Assembly (NCBI RefSeq): GCF_026212465.1
Contig: NC_080055.1
Location: forward strand, 23,309,305-23,373,304
Direction of reading: 5' to 3'
DNA length: 64,000 nt
Source: Amaranthus tricolor
Taxonomy: Eukaryota > Streptophyta > Magnoliopsida > Caryophyllales > Amaranthaceae
This document shows, piece by piece, positions 26,693 to 38,629 of the stretch. Numbering within the stretch: the first letter of the stretch is position 1; each line of letters begins with the position of its first letter. The notes under the pieces were generated by a model. That model was not told the DNA's origin, made no database searches, and was given only the letters and a program-made list of their open reading frames with translations. The translations under genes were made by a program, and so were the position numbers.

Positions 26693-27060
26693 GGCATGCT
26701 TGGATTGAGGGTAAATATTTAAGGGGAAATAAAGTCAAACTAATGAAATGAAACCAAATAAAGATGCATTTGAAGTAGTTGAGATAGTTGGGAAGAAGGT
26801 AAAATGAATATAAAATAAAAATAATGAAGGAAAAAAAAGATGATTTCCCCTATTATGGAGGTAATACATTCCTCAACCCTCCCCTAGGATAAATATTTAC
26901 CCCACAAAATTGAGAGCTCCCTTTATTTTTCATTATTTGGCAACCATTTTTTCATCTCTAAAGCAATCAAATTTCACTGATTTCTCATTCACCAACTTCG
27001 TTTTCTTACTTTGACTTTTTTTTACCCAATTAAATATTTACACTCAATTCAAGCATGCCC
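26693..27060. mobile_element. MITE with about 30-bp TIRs between two convergent genes
   Basis: Left end gggcatgcttggattgaggg continues gtaaatattta. The right end is its inverted copy, running from taaatatttacactcaattc to aagcatgccc. The body is AT-rich and non-coding. A TA lies on each side. It sits just past the stop of the hydrolase/CPBP gene and before the pectinesterase 3' end, so both 3' UTRs may reach it. Confidence 0.6.
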
Positions 27061-27424
27061 TAAAAGTTAAAACGTGAAGGGTTGTGACATGTTATACACA
27101 CAATAAACAGGTAAAAATGTAATTGTATATAGAAATTTTTGTAGAAGAGAATGTGAGGTCGGCAAAGCAAAGGTGCTGGATATCAAGTGTAAGTTGAAAC
27201 ATTTTGAACTTGTATATAAAAAAACAGCTACACTTTCTTTCATTGCATATTGTTTCTCAGTATATACAAATGAAATAATACTATTCCTGCATTTTCGAGC
27301 TATATACACATCGGGAAACCTGGGTAGTTTCTGCAAGTGGTTCCAAGTACAGTTAGTATGAAGATATTGTTGATAAAAATGGGGTTTACAATGTGTTTTC
27401 AAGTACAATTTATGCAGGTAGTCT

Positions 27425-30327
27425 TCAAGGATCATGAAACAGAGGAAACCCAGTGCTGTGCAACCAGTCATCAGGAACATGTAAAAAAGCTCCTGTTGTA
27501 AATCTCTTGGCTATATCTTCAGTACAATTCTTCTTGAATCCTCTCCATCTAACTCTATATCGTGTATCTGCCCCAGGTCCGAAGTTCATGTATTCAATGT
27601 ACTCTATTGTATCCAAATTGCTGTATGCATCCCATTGAGACCATCCCAGTGGATGTATCAGGTCTCCCAAGTAGCTCTTCATTATGACCGTTCTTGAGTA
27701 GTTCCTCCATGGGCGACCTAGAAAGGTGAAAGTTCGCCTACGATCAAGACGAGAGAAGTTAGGGGCAGCCTCAACAGTGCAGTTGTGGAGAGAGAACCCA
27801 GTGTTCTGATTAGGGTCTTCTCTGCTCTGAGCTGTAATCATGTTGCTTTGCCCCGGAATAGGTTTTCTAACTAGAATGCGGCAGTTGTGAAAAATGGCTG
27901 CTGCATTTCCGAAAATGAAATCAATGGTTCCTTGGATGACACATTCCCGGTAAAACTGGCGAAGGGAGTGAGCATAGAGAGTGTCCTGGTTCGATGTGAA
28001 GTTGCACCGGTAAAATGCAGAGTTGGAGGTGACTCTGATTGCGACGGACTGGTATTTTTCTGGACTTGCTGTGTTTTCTACTGTCAGGTCTCTAGCTAAA
28101 AACCTGTCTCCAATTACAGCTGTAGAATAGCAGCCATACCAATAATTACTCAACACCTTTTTTACAGATTGTATTAACCTTTTTCTTTAAAGAAATGTAG
28201 ATAGTTGTAAACTTGTAATAAGTAATCTTGTAAAACAAATTTCACACACTTTTATTGCACAATTCATGTAAAATTTGGTAAGGCAGAAGTGACTGGGAAT
28301 TGGGAAACTATCCATTAGTATTTACCATAATACCACTGTATATATGGAAAATGTTCCTTTTAATTTTGAAGGAATCTCTCTAAAAAAATTTTTTTTTGAG
28401 CCAGAGTGACACTATGGCCGTATTCTCCGTTATGGGTATGTGTCGCCTTCTTCAGACTCTAATTATAGTTCTTATGGACGGAATAGATCAGGTACAATGT
28501 TGATGACGTCTTTTTTAAACTTTAATCTCATTTAATCTTATTCGCACCATATTAATATTTACACTATTTTTGATCTTTGTGTCATTCTCCTCTATATTGA
28601 ATTCATAGGGACAGAGGGTAGTAATATTATTAAGAAATAATAAGTGTAAAAGCAAATTGAAAGTACAAAATCAAACAAATGGTCCATCAAGACATCAAGT
28701 AATTCATATTATTCTATGGTTTCAAAAATAATAAAGCCACACTCACATTATACTAAATCCAAAATATTCCAAATGGTAGAATAGTAAGGTCCAAATGTTA
28801 ACCAGTAAGCCACAATTATAGTTGGTTTTTCTTTAAATGAAATGATGATTATTGTTACTTTGTTTACTCCATTCCCACTTTTTTTAACACAGTACATAAA
28901 ACACTTTTTCTCCAATTTTAAAGGTATTATTCGAATTATTGGGTCAGTCAGTTATTTCGAACAGATTAAAAATCGGATATTATGTCCATATTTGTTTTTA
29001 CATAATATTGCGTTCATTTTGAACTCGGGTCAAAGTCGGATTTGATTTCGATGTCAGATGCATATCGAATTATCAAGTCTTTTTGAATGCCTCAACAGCA
29101 AGCAGTATTTTGAGAGCTTTTCGTCTTGGTTTGTTGGCTACAAAAATTATGAGACCTTTTCGTTCTAAGTATAATCAACAAACTTAAACGGATAGAGTAT
29201 TCTCCTAACTAATCATTGAAGAAAACACGCAAAAATCAAGAGGAAGAAAAATGCATACTCAAAGTTGCAGAAGCAAATGTAGAAAACCCATCAAGAATAC
29301 TTCTATTTCCACTAATCAAAGTAGAATTAATTCCATCTCCAAAAAACATAATACTCATTTTATTTCTTGGAATCTCCAAATTTTCATGATAAATTCCCGC
29401 CTTAATTTTTATCACATACCTACTCATACTCATATTTGGCGCCATTTTTATTGCTTCTTCAATTGTTCTATAATCCCCACTTCCATCCATGGCAACCACA
29501 GCATTTGCCCTAACCCTAAAATTCCTTCTCCCCATCAATCTTCTTTCCCTCTTACTCATCCATGGCGGAAACCCATTTTTCGAACCTCGAACCAATGAAA
29601 ACTGTTGATCTTCATCCAAGAACAATGACTGGTTTTCTTCATTCTGTTTCTTGTGTTCTTCAATATGTTTAATGATTGCCAATGAATTACTAATCATTTG
29701 AATAATGGGTTTTAATTTCATTTCAAGATAAATTCTAAAACCCTTTTTCTGATTCAATTTTTTTGCCATTTCCTCTAAATCAAAGAACCCATCAATGCAA
29801 GTATTTTCATTAGTCATAGCAGCACTCAAAAGGGTCTTTAAATTCCCATAATGTGGACTAGAAAGCACAATAGAATTGTGAAATTCATCCATGGCTTGAC
29901 CTAATTCATATAAGGTTTGATCAAGCAAATCAAGACAATCATTGAAAGCAGCCTTTTCTTGAAAGCTAACCATTTGATGACCAAAATAGTTAATGATTTG
30001 GGGTTTAGTCTTCGAGATTAAATCAATGGTGTGATTTATCGTGGCCTCGAAGATATCTCTAAGGGTTGTAGCCTGAGAATGGGTTGAGGATAGAGTGGAG
30101 AAACAGAGAGATGGGTATAAAGTGGATGAACAAGTAGTTTTGATTATGATGTTTGGAGATGAAATTATGTTTGTTATTTGAATTGTGGAAATGGGGTTTG
30201 TTAGTAAGAAAGTGGTGATAATAGTGAAGAAGAAGATGATTAAACAAAGGAAGATGAAGGTTGTTTTGTTTTGGTTTTTTTTTGGGGAGTTGTTGATTAT
30301 GGTGATTGGATTGGTTGTTTCTTCCAT
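27425..30327 (-). CDS. pectinesterase with N-terminal pectinesterase-inhibitor domain
   Basis: Two exons: 30327-29259 (1069 nt) and 28119-27425 (695 nt), together 587 residues. The donor is A|gtatgc and the acceptor ctacag|ct. Residues about 20-45 form a signal anchor (FLCLIIFFFTIITTFLL). Residues about 55-210 are a PMEI domain beginning around IIKTTCSSTLYPSLC. A basic processing-type motif (RRLMGRR) precedes the catalytic domain. The catalytic part carries the family signatures GIYHEN, QSVAIRV, NQDTLYAH, TIDFIFGNA and LGRPW, including the two Asp of QDT and DFIFG. It de-esterifies pectin methyl esters in the cell wall after secretion; the PMEI part presumably keeps it silent until cleavage (family knowledge). 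Length and single intron position fit plant type-I (group 2) enzymes. It is convergent with the gene on its left. Confidence 0.93.
28404..28510. repeat. dispersed SINE-like repeat fragment
   Basis: It shares a common scaffold with 35186-35292: tggccg, tcctcc/ttctcc, ttatgggt, cccagaccct/ttcagactct, atcatagtt, gcggaata, then a tail of gatgat repeats. Both lie in introns (this one in the pectinesterase intron). They are probably two copies of one old short retroelement. Confidence 0.4.
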
Positions 30328-31094
30328 TTTTGATTTTATGAGGAAGAGAAATCAAACTAAATCTTGGTCTAAGAGTGCATTGTTATCACATAAATTTATA
30401 GGTTTCTAAAGGTGTTTTCGAGTCCTTTCATGTTTCATCTATAACAATATTTTTTTTTTTATAAAGGGTAAAGTTGATTATATCTCTTATTAAATTTATT
30501 ATTCAATAAAATAATATTTTTATTAAATTTATTATTCAATAAAATAATATTTTTATTTTTATTTTTTTAAAATTTTGTGAATAATTTTTTTGAAAACTTT
30601 GTAAGAAAGGAGAGAGTGTGAAACAATTTGGATTTTACATATACTCCTTCTATCACTGTGTGTTTGTAATATTTAAATTCTTATTCTTTTACGGATATTA
30701 TATGAATGGGTAAAATAAGAAATTAAGAATAAAACAATAGACATAGTGTGTTTATTTATTTATTTATTTATTACATATTTTAGGGCCTAAAACAAAAAAT
30801 TAAACTAAAGCAATAGCAATGTATAACCTACTATAATTTAATATTTAAAGTCTCCAAAACTAAGCAGCCTTGTACAGTAGGGTACTGTACACATGTCCAA
30901 AGTTATCCCTGATTATATACATGTGAGATGAGAAATACTTCTCTTTGGATAATATATATTTGAAGAAACTCGTACAATGCATGGTAAGTACATTCATACA
31001 TCAATCACATGTTCATCATATGAAGGCATCTCTCAACATCATTAAGTATCTTAAAGGTACACTTAAGAAGGAATGATGTTTTAACTACTCTTAT

Positions 31095-31215
31095 GAGAGA
31101 TCGTCTTTCGGTGAGCCAACCACAAAACAAGAAGCCCTCATGTTAATAATTTTAATAATTGAACTATTTAAGCACGTATGGAGAACGTCTCACAGTGAGA
31201 CCATCACACCGAAAT
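31095..31215. repeat. GAGACGGTCTC-type dispersed repeat
   Basis: Ends with gagagatcgtctttcggtga on the left and gaacgtctcacagtgagacc on the right, an inverted arrangement like the relatives at 31636, 38497, 44535 and 50990. Non-coding. Confidence 0.45.
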
Positions 31216-31545
31216 TTGTAATAATGTTTTAGAAAACTTGACACCTAAATCTCCAAGCCTATATAAATGCAGATTGGGCCATAGATAAGCTAGAAAATGG
31301 ATTTTTTTATCATTACATATTGGAACATAAATGTTCCCTCCACAATCAAAGATATTAAATGCCGCAAAGAGCAATACAAAATGAACATCATAAAAATCAA
31401 TAGAGAAAAAAAAAAAAAAAAAGAAATCAGGAAGATCTTCATTTCTTCCATATTACAATCTCAAAAAAATTTGAGTTATTTTTCACAAGCACGCAGAGAA
31501 ACGCCATGCACATTCACCAACCTGTAACAATCCTCAGCTTCAGTT

Positions 31546-34500
31546 TTAATCCTCGATAGCCAAAGGTACTGACTCGGCCTGAACATTAATCACAGTGCAC
31601 AAACAGAAAGTCAGAAACTTTATTAATATAAACACAGATTGTTGTATGAGACGGGCCTTATACTTGGGCTAAACAGCCCATCTAATAAATATTATTATGA
31701 GAATATGGGCTTATATTTTAAGGTCGTCTAACCGAGAGACGGTCTCTGACAAGAGTAACTCTAAAATAAAAACACTTCACAAAATTAGAGCAAAATGAAC
31801 TGCTTAGGAAGAGCACATACGAGCTTCTTGTACTTAAGGGCGTAGAACATTTCGAGGTAACGACGAGCCTCACGACGGTCAAGGTTTGAGACATACTTCC
31901 AGAACCCATAAACACCAGCAAGAGTAAGCAACCTATCTGAGTAAATTTGCCATGTATATCTGCCAAAATACATGATAAAGACAATAGAAAGGGATTAGAG
32001 TTAGTTAGAAAAAAGCTTATCCAGCAGAATCTATGGGGTGTTTGGTAAATAATCGTTGGTTGTTGGCTGTTTTAGTTAGTTTGTTTGACCAATTGAAAGT
32101 GTTAGGTTGTTTTTGTTGGCTTTTACCAAACAAGTCAAAAACCAATAAAAAAGTCGACTTTTAAACACCCGCATAGTTTATAATAGAAATTATACTCGTT
32201 AGTTTGTTTCTTACTTCTCCTCGATTCGTTTCAATCCGCCTTTGGAAATAGTTTCCCAATGAGTAGGATCGGCCATAGACTTCTCGAAAAAATCGACAAG
32301 GAGTTCAGCAGCCTTGTCTCCATGGTACGGATCAATGTGGAAACCTGATTTTCCATGGACGATGATCTCAGCTGGCCCACCATGGCAAGTAGCAAATGTA
32401 GGTAGACCACAAGTCATGGATTCGACAACCGTGAGCCCGAAAGCCTCATAGTAAGCGGGCTGAACAAATGCACCCCTGGTGTCGGCAATGTATCTGTAGA
32501 GCTCACCGTTCCTTACCCTATTCATTTGTGCTGAGATCCATCGGAATTGCCCATTCAATTTGTACTGCTCAATTAGCCCATACATTTTCTTCATTTCTTC
32601 CTTCTCTTCAATGTCCTTCGATTCTTTCCTCCTGTCCCCGGCAACTACCACAAGATTCACAAGCTCGCGGAGCTTATCATTCTTACCATACCATTCGACA
32701 AGGCCAGTCATATTTTTGACTCGATCTAATCTTGCCATTGAGAAGATAATTGGCTTGCTCCGGTCTTTGAGAACACATCTGTATAACAGAATTAGGAATT
32801 ATTATATATAACATTTCTTGGGGCCTCAACCATAAACTTAAGTTTTTGGTTGATTTGGTTCATTGACATGGTATAAAAAACCAATGTGACAAGAGGTCAC
32901 GGGTTCGAATCTCTACCACCCCTCTAAGTGGAATATTTAGCATCAGGTATGAAAAGGGCCTATGCTGCATCCACACTTCTAGCACAAAGGGCTCTCGTCT
33001 AAAGGGGCGTGTCAGAGTATATAACATATTTTAAGTTGATGGTTGAAACCCCAAAATATGTTATATACTCTAACAAGTATAACATCAATATTTGAGTTTA
33101 TAATCAAACACATGTTACACTAAAGATAAGAAAACAAGATTTACATGTGTTCTTCATTCTGAGCTTCACTGTACAAAAGCTCTTCGATTTCTGGGTGGAG
33201 TGCAGTGAGTCTTTTCTTCTCTTCAGTGTAAGGAAAGTAGATGGACTGATCAGCTCCAGGAGAGACGATGTTGAATTTAGGATCAAAAACGTCAATTCCA
33301 TGGACAACACGGTAGAGGCCAGGAAGTGTGAAAGCCATGTGACTCTCGTACTGCCCAACGGTGTCCTTACTGCAAAGATCGAAGAATCAAAACATTACCA
33401 AATTTGTAAATACTTTATTTTAAGTTTAGGCGGTAAACTCTAACAACCGTAAGAAGCAAGGGAGGTTTTGGGCATGTCCAACATGCAAACTTGCACAAGG
33501 CCTTAAAAATAGGCGGCCTCAAACATTAAAAGCGCATTGAGTCTTAAAATTGTTTGCAGGTTTTTGCTATGCCATTGGTTAGAAGACTTACTTTCCCGCA
33601 ATCTCTTGGAATGTACTGGTAATAATAAAGTCGGTGTGGTTCATGGCAATAAGATCAGCTGTAAACTGGCAAGAGAAGTGGTATTTTTCCTCAAATGACT
33701 TCCAGTAGATGTCGGAGTTCGGATATTTCGTTTTTTCGAGAGCATGAGCAATTGTACATTGTGTAACTCCGAGTTTGTGGGCTAACAAAGACGCAACGAT
33801 GTTTCCATCGCTGTAGTTTCCGATGATCAGATCCGGCTTGGCTTGTAGCTCTCCGGCAATTTCATTTGCAACATCCTAAAGGTAGGCGAAAAAGAAATAT
33901 CATTAGACTCTGAAATTCAAGTCTCGTATAAGCTTATTCCGACCAGAATGTGGTATAAGTATTACCTCGGTGTAAGTCTCCAGGTAAGGCCAGACTTCGA
34001 ATCGGGAAATCCATCTTCGTACAATCCCCTTCTCGGTTCTGAATGGTACACGAAGTATGTGTGAGTGTTCTGTGCCCAACACCTTTTCAAGGCGCTGACC
34101 ACAGGTGGTCCCCACTGCATCAGGGAGTAAACGAGATACGATAAGGATACGGGGGATGATATCAAGTCCTTGCTGCTTGATACGTTGAAGCATCTCATTC
34201 TCCAAAGCACGGACTTGATCAAGGATATATACAACCTGTTGAACAAAAATTCCGCTAGTGTGAGACATCTCTACCCTGAATAGAGGTGTTCAATGGGCCG
34301 GGTCAAAATTTAAATGGATCAAGGGGTGCGTCATGTCAAATTAACTGGGCTGGGGCAGATCACAGCTCGTTTAAACCTGACCCACTTTGACCCGTTTTTA
34401 AAGTTCATATGATAGTTCTTATATTCAACTTTATTGCCCGTGGGGTCCACCCATCTAATTATATAATAATATCATATAAAAATATAATTAAAAAAAGTAG

Positions 34501-37500
34501 TAATTTTTTCTAAACAGTTCTTGTAATTATCTGACCCGGCCCGACCCTTTACACTAAGGCCCGTTAATGGCCCGACCCGTTATTGACCTGACCCGCTAAT
34601 TACCCATTAAAATGTGACCCGATCCTTGATCCGTTGGGTCAACCTGCCCCGTTGAACATCTCTAACCCTGAACAACAAGAAACATCAACAATGAAATAAT
34701 CCCAAGTGTACAAGGATACATACCTGACCACCAGTGTCAGGGTAGCCGAGGACATTGGCTTGAGCAAAGTACCCGTGAGGTGACAGGATTACAACGTTAA
34801 ATACCATCGGGATCCTTCCAAGGAATTTTTCCAGGGTGCAAGAATCCGGAGCCTCGAGAAGGTCGAGAAGTAGCTGAATCATGTCCATCACTCTCTCGGC
34901 AGTGTCACCCCATCCTCTCTCCAAACCGATCTCCTGAAACTTGTGCTCAAACTCAGAGTACGGTGTGTCAGCCGAAAGTTTAGTTAAGAACTCCTCTGCC
35001 TTTCTTAGAACTCCTTGGAGAGAATCAAGGTTTTGGATTCTGTCATTCAACATCATAGTCTGCACAGCAAACAGGATGTAGCTTAACAGAAAATAGCCCG
35101 ACAAAACGAACACGTAACCTAAGATCATCAACACAATGACTGCATATATTCCAAATAGACAACTCAATTTAGTCGAGCTAAGGGACTCTTTGGCCGCATC
35201 CTCCTTTATGGGTTGCTGCCTTCCTTCCCTCCCCAGACCCTGATCATAGTTTCCTATGAGCGGAATACACTGAGTACGATGATGATGACGACAACTTAAT
35301 TTAGTACAACCATGTCATTAAACCAAGCCCTAGACCACTAATTTGCCTTTAAAATTCTCAATCTACTCAAAATAGCCCAAAAATACTCAAAAACTGAATA
35401 AAATTCGCTTTATTGGATTTGCGATTTGCAAGGTGATCAGCGAATCATGTAACACTATCATAAACCATTATTTGATTAGGGAAGGTGACTAAACATTTAC
35501 TCATGACTTATAGCAAAACATGCTTGATTTAAGCAAAGGGAATAAGACATAGCAGAGAAATTTACCTTGCCCTTGTAGTGGTGCATCCTAAGGAAGTCAA
35601 GTAAGGGTTTCATACTCTCCTTGTCATGGAACATCTTAGCCGAAAGGTGCCTGTTAAGAAACTCAACTCCATTTCCGATGGACTTGGAGAGGGTCGGGCG
35701 AGGGAAAGAGGCTGTAAACGGCTCAAAATCGAGTTCAAGCACAAATTGTCCATTAACACTGCCATCCAAAATTTACATAGGTTATCGTCAAATGGCCATC
35801 TAATTGTACTCTACATAAGTGAAACATAATTTTCCAGCTAGTTCCCCTTTTGAATTCGCGATTCGCTCAAAATGGTTCAAAAACTGCCTAAAACCGACCA
35901 TGATTTGTTTTTTCGATTCGCGAATAGTTAAAAAATTTAGTACCGCTAAACTAACCTTCCATCAACTAACTCCTCCTTCACATGGAGGAACTCGGAGGGA
36001 GTCAATTCCTCGACAGCAAGAGCATCGACATTGACACGGATGTATTCCCATACACCAGGTCTCGGCCGTACAGCAAGGGTAATCCATGGAGGCAACACAA
36101 TAACTTCCTAAAATACATGATTTTATCGAACAAAATCGTTTAATTGATCATGATCTATGGATATGATAGTACAAGAAAACAATGTAATATCATGGAAAAA
36201 GTAATAAATCTTACTTGGGTGTGCCTAAAAACTTCACCAAAAGGGCCATCATATAGCTTCTGTTTATCAGAAACAGCTTCCAGTTCTGATAGCAATTGGT
36301 GGGGTTGCAAAATCCCCTTTCCATGACTCACAATCCTTCATAAACATTAACTTTATTCAGTGATCTATACAATATAGGCCTAAACATTAAAAAATCTAGT
36401 AACTTCCAACTCAACCAAAAACTTAAGCTGATAGTTCACGACTTGAGATCCCAATATTGTTATGTACTCTAACACGCCCCTTCACATAAGAGTCTTTGGG
36501 CTAATAGTGTGGATGCGACATAAGTCCTCATATCTGAGGATAAATATTTCACTTCAAATGAGGAGTGGTTGGGATTCGAAGTCGTGACATACCAAAAATT
36601 TAAGCTGATGGTTGACAACTTGAGGTCCCGAGATATGTTATATACTCTAACACGTACCCTCACACAAGAGTCTTTGGTAAGGGTGTTCAATGGGTGGATA
36701 AGGGTCGGGCTGGATAAGAGCCCTTTAAAATTAATATGGGCTTTAAATGGGCCGGGCTTTCAAAGCCTGGTCCGGCCCAACCCAACCCATTTTTACTACT
36801 AAAAATTATTATAATCTCCAATTATCAATTTATAACAATTAAATTATCATTTATAATAATTAGATTGAAAAAATATTAATAATTTCATTGACATTGTCAT
36901 TTATAATATTTAAATTATACATTAATTATAATATTTACAAAGACCTGTTTTCAGCGGCCCATACTGAGCCCTTCTATAGTCCGCTTCATTTTAATCATAG
37001 TATAGCCCGTTTTCGGCCCGACCCTTACAAGCCTTCTGGAAACGGGCCGGATAAGGGTTCGAAATAGGGGTCTGGCCCATTAAACACTTGGGCTAGAAGG
37101 GTGGATACAACATAAGTCCTCCGCATATCTGAGGCTAAATATTTCACTTGGGTAGTGGAGATTCGAATCCGTGACAAGAATATCACGGTGGCCTATGATA
37201 CGATATCAAAATACCAACTTGAACCAATTTAACCGAAAGCTTAAAGCTGATAGGACCTCAGCTTTAAAAGTATATAACATATGTGGAGATTTCAATCATC
37301 AGCTCAAATTTTAATTCCTCAATGATTTCTCACAAGATTATTATAACCAACAAAATTTGTAATGCATATTAACAAATAATGGCAATATAGATGAAAAAAA
37401 GAAAAGAAAAAAAGAGATTAAAGATGAAAAAACCTGGATAAGAAGGAAAGGATTTCATTGCGTTGAGCAGTAAGAGTTTCATCCAAACGCTCCTTAAGGC

Positions 37501-37528
37501 TTGGAACTCGAGTCAAACGAGCTGCCAT
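31546..37528 (-). CDS. SUS: sucrose synthase (SUS1-type)
   Basis: Eleven coding exons: 37528-37434, 36335-36215, 36107-35956, 35758-35566, 35059-34724, 34235-33966, 33875-33592, 33369-33145, 32778-32215, 31959-31821, 31578-31546. They sum to 2412 nt, 803 residues, the usual SUS length, with all phases consistent. The enzyme reversibly converts sucrose and UDP to fructose and UDP-glucose in the cytosol or at membranes, feeding starch and cellulose synthesis. Visible features: an N-terminal RVPSLKERL with Ser10 in an R-x-x-S context matching the known regulatory kinase site; [13 protein letters not shown]; the GT-B C-terminal half with [10 protein letters not shown]; and the E-x7-E motif EAFGLTVVE at about residues 670-678, required for catalysis. 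A 5'-UTR intron (38085-37563) is typical of SUS1-clade genes. Introns carry several transposons, yet the coding sequence is intact. Confidence 0.96.
31636..31752. repeat. GAGACGGTCTC-type dispersed repeat in the last SUS intron
   Basis: Left end tgtatgagacgggccttata, right end gtcgtctaaccgagagacgg; the termini are inverted. It sits in the intron between exons 10 and 11 of sucrose synthase. Confidence 0.45.
32037..32171. mobile_element. MITE (GGGTGTTTGGTA ends) in SUS intron 9
   Basis: Starts ggggtgtttggtaaataatc and ends taaacaccc, with an internal inverted ttaccaaacaagtcaaaaac. Non-coding, 135 bp, contained within the intron 32214-31960. Confidence 0.5.
32797..33090 (+). mobile_element. TRIM-like short retroelement in SUS intron 8
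   Basis: A left repeat (tataacatttcttggggcctc ... ttcattgaca) is followed directly by tggtat, the start of an initiator-tRNA-Met-type primer site. Then comes non-coding sequence with agaggtcacgggttcgaatc, a purine-rich aaaggggcg, and a right repeat starting tgtcagagtatataacat. The right side is palindromic: the same repeat start recurs inverted at about 33058-33083 (atatgttatatactctaaca). There is no coding capacity. The structure fits a terminal-repeat retrotransposon in miniature. Confidence 0.5.
34281..34664. mobile_element. hAT-like MITE with perfect 8-bp target duplication, in SUS intron 5
   Basis: Left end tagaggtgttcaatgggccg and reverse-complemented right end tagagatgttcaacgggg. The octamer accctgaa flanks it exactly at 34273-34280 and 34665-34672. 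The outer parts are rich in GGGCC, GACCC and GGGTC motifs and the core is AT-rich. At 384 bp it is non-autonomous. The perfect duplication makes it the youngest of the four related copies in this window. Confidence 0.85.
35186..35292. repeat. dispersed SINE-like repeat fragment in SUS intron 4
   Basis: Related to 28404-28510. It reads tggccgcatcctcctttatg, then cccagaccctgatcatagtt, then gagcggaatacactgagtac, and ends in gatgatgatgacgac. The simple-repeat tail suggests an old short retroelement. Confidence 0.4.
36395..37330 (-). mobile_element. TRIM-like repeat pair in SUS intron 1, interrupted by a hAT MITE
   Basis: Two partial copies of the 32797 repeat lie here in reverse orientation. Both contain a tatgttatatactctaaca-type end and a gagtctttggg ... 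gtggatgcgacataagtcct segment. The second copy is split by the element at 36678-37088: its left part ends gagtctttgg and its right part resumes tgggctagaagggtggat. Near 37280 the repeat end appears again in the opposite direction, as in the copy at 33000-33085. Confidence 0.5.
36678..37088. mobile_element. hAT-like MITE nested in a TRIM-like repeat
   Basis: Left end taagggtgttcaatgggtgg; the right end inverted contains gtgtttaatgggcc. The outer parts carry ggcccgac/gggtcgggc arrays and the core is AT-rich. It interrupts a repeat whose uninterrupted form is seen 180 bp to the left, which dates it as later than that repeat. The target duplication is unclear. Confidence 0.6.
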
Positions 37529-37562
37529 TTTTTCTTTTGAAGATCCTCAGATTAATTTTCAA

Positions 37563-38085
37563 CTTCAACAAAAAAAAAACTCAAAACTCTTAGCAAAACA
37601 GAATATTTAAATTAGTTTAATTAAATAATAAACCATATTATATTATATTATTTAAAATAATCAACAACAGAAGAAAAATAGATTAGTATTACTATTTCCC
37701 AAGTCAAAACTATACCAGAAAACAATTTAAAAAATAAGTAATCAAGTCCAGTTTTTCTACTTAATTTGATAAAATATATATTATAAAATTAATTGAGTTT
37801 ATCTAGAACCCTCATTTTTCAAACCCCACCAAACTTAAACAATCAATGGCCGACAAATACCCATCAAAATTCTAGTATACTATATATTTCACAGTCATAT
37901 ATTCAGAAATGAGGATTAAAGAAACGTTTCTAAATTGAATTTCCTAAAAAAGAAAAAATTTAATTGATTTTTTCTTTCTTTTTTGATTGAAAGTGTTGAA
38001 AGAATTTAAATTATAAATGGGTTTTTAAATTTGAGCTTAAAAGGGTTGAATTTGTGCACTAATAAGAAAAAAATTGAAACTTTAC
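37563..38085 (-). promoter_or_regulatory. 5'-UTR intron of sucrose synthase
   Basis: Reading on the minus strand, ccttttaag|gtaaag is a donor at 38085 and ttttgttgaag|ttg an acceptor at 37563, leaving a 34-nt leader before the ATG at 37528. First introns in this position are known for SUS1-clade genes and often enhance expression. Confidence 0.6.
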
Positions 38086-38143
38086 CTTAAAAGGTAGATG
38101 ATAATGAAGGGTAGTGAAAAAAAGAACAAAGGTTGTTTTTTTT

Positions 38144-38152
38144 TATTTATAT
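38144..38152 (-). promoter_or_regulatory. TATA box of sucrose synthase
   Basis: On the minus strand atgcaatataaataaaaa gives a good TATA element about 60 bp before the putative 5'-UTR intron donor, which would place transcription start near 38110-38120. Confidence 0.5.
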
Positions 38153-38496
38153 TGCATGTCTTTTTAAATGTGATCATAGATTTTAAGTCAAAAAGCTCTG
38201 AAATTTTAGAAAATTTTTTCTACATTTTCAATATTTTGTAAAATATAGGATAAGTCGAATAAAGAGAAAGGTAAGCGAGAATCAAATTCAAGTTCGAGAT
38301 AACACCCTTTGCTCTTTTTCCTTATTAGAAAGTACTATTTTACTTATCTGAATTATAATAACCGAGTCACTGAGTCACTGATCATTAACTCAGCAGGTAC
38401 AAAGTGGAAGCCATGCAATGGTCAAACAACTTCATTGAAGAAAATGAGGGGAGAAATGAAAGAGAAACAGAGTATAGTAATCTAAATAACGTAAAT

Positions 38497-38627
38497 TCTC
38501 GTAAGAGATGGTCTTCTTAAGAAATTATTTCTAATTTGGTGAGCCCATTATTATTATTATTTAATTTAATTAATTAGTTTAATTAAGCTTTAAAGGGGCT
38601 GAGAGACGTGTCTCGAAAAAACGATAT
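38497..38627. repeat. GAGACGGTCTC-type dispersed repeat
   Basis: Reads attctcgtaagagatggtct on the left and gagagacgtgtctcg on the right, an inverted arrangement like the copies at 31095, 31636, 44535 and 50990. It lies in the SUS upstream region. Confidence 0.4.
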
Positions 38628-38629
38628 CT

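Noticed and set aside
27067..27480. Minus-strand ORF of 137 codons past the pectinesterase stop
   Set aside because: Different frame overlapping the end of exon 2, low-complexity composition; most likely 3' UTR.
32468..32811. Plus-strand ORFs over sucrose synthase exon 9
   Set aside because: Antisense shadows of a strongly conserved coding exon.
32880..32925. tRNA T-arm-like gtcacgggttcgaatctc
   Set aside because: It is part of a repeated TRIM-like sequence that also occurs inverted near 36565 and 37150, and no acceptor or D-arm is present.
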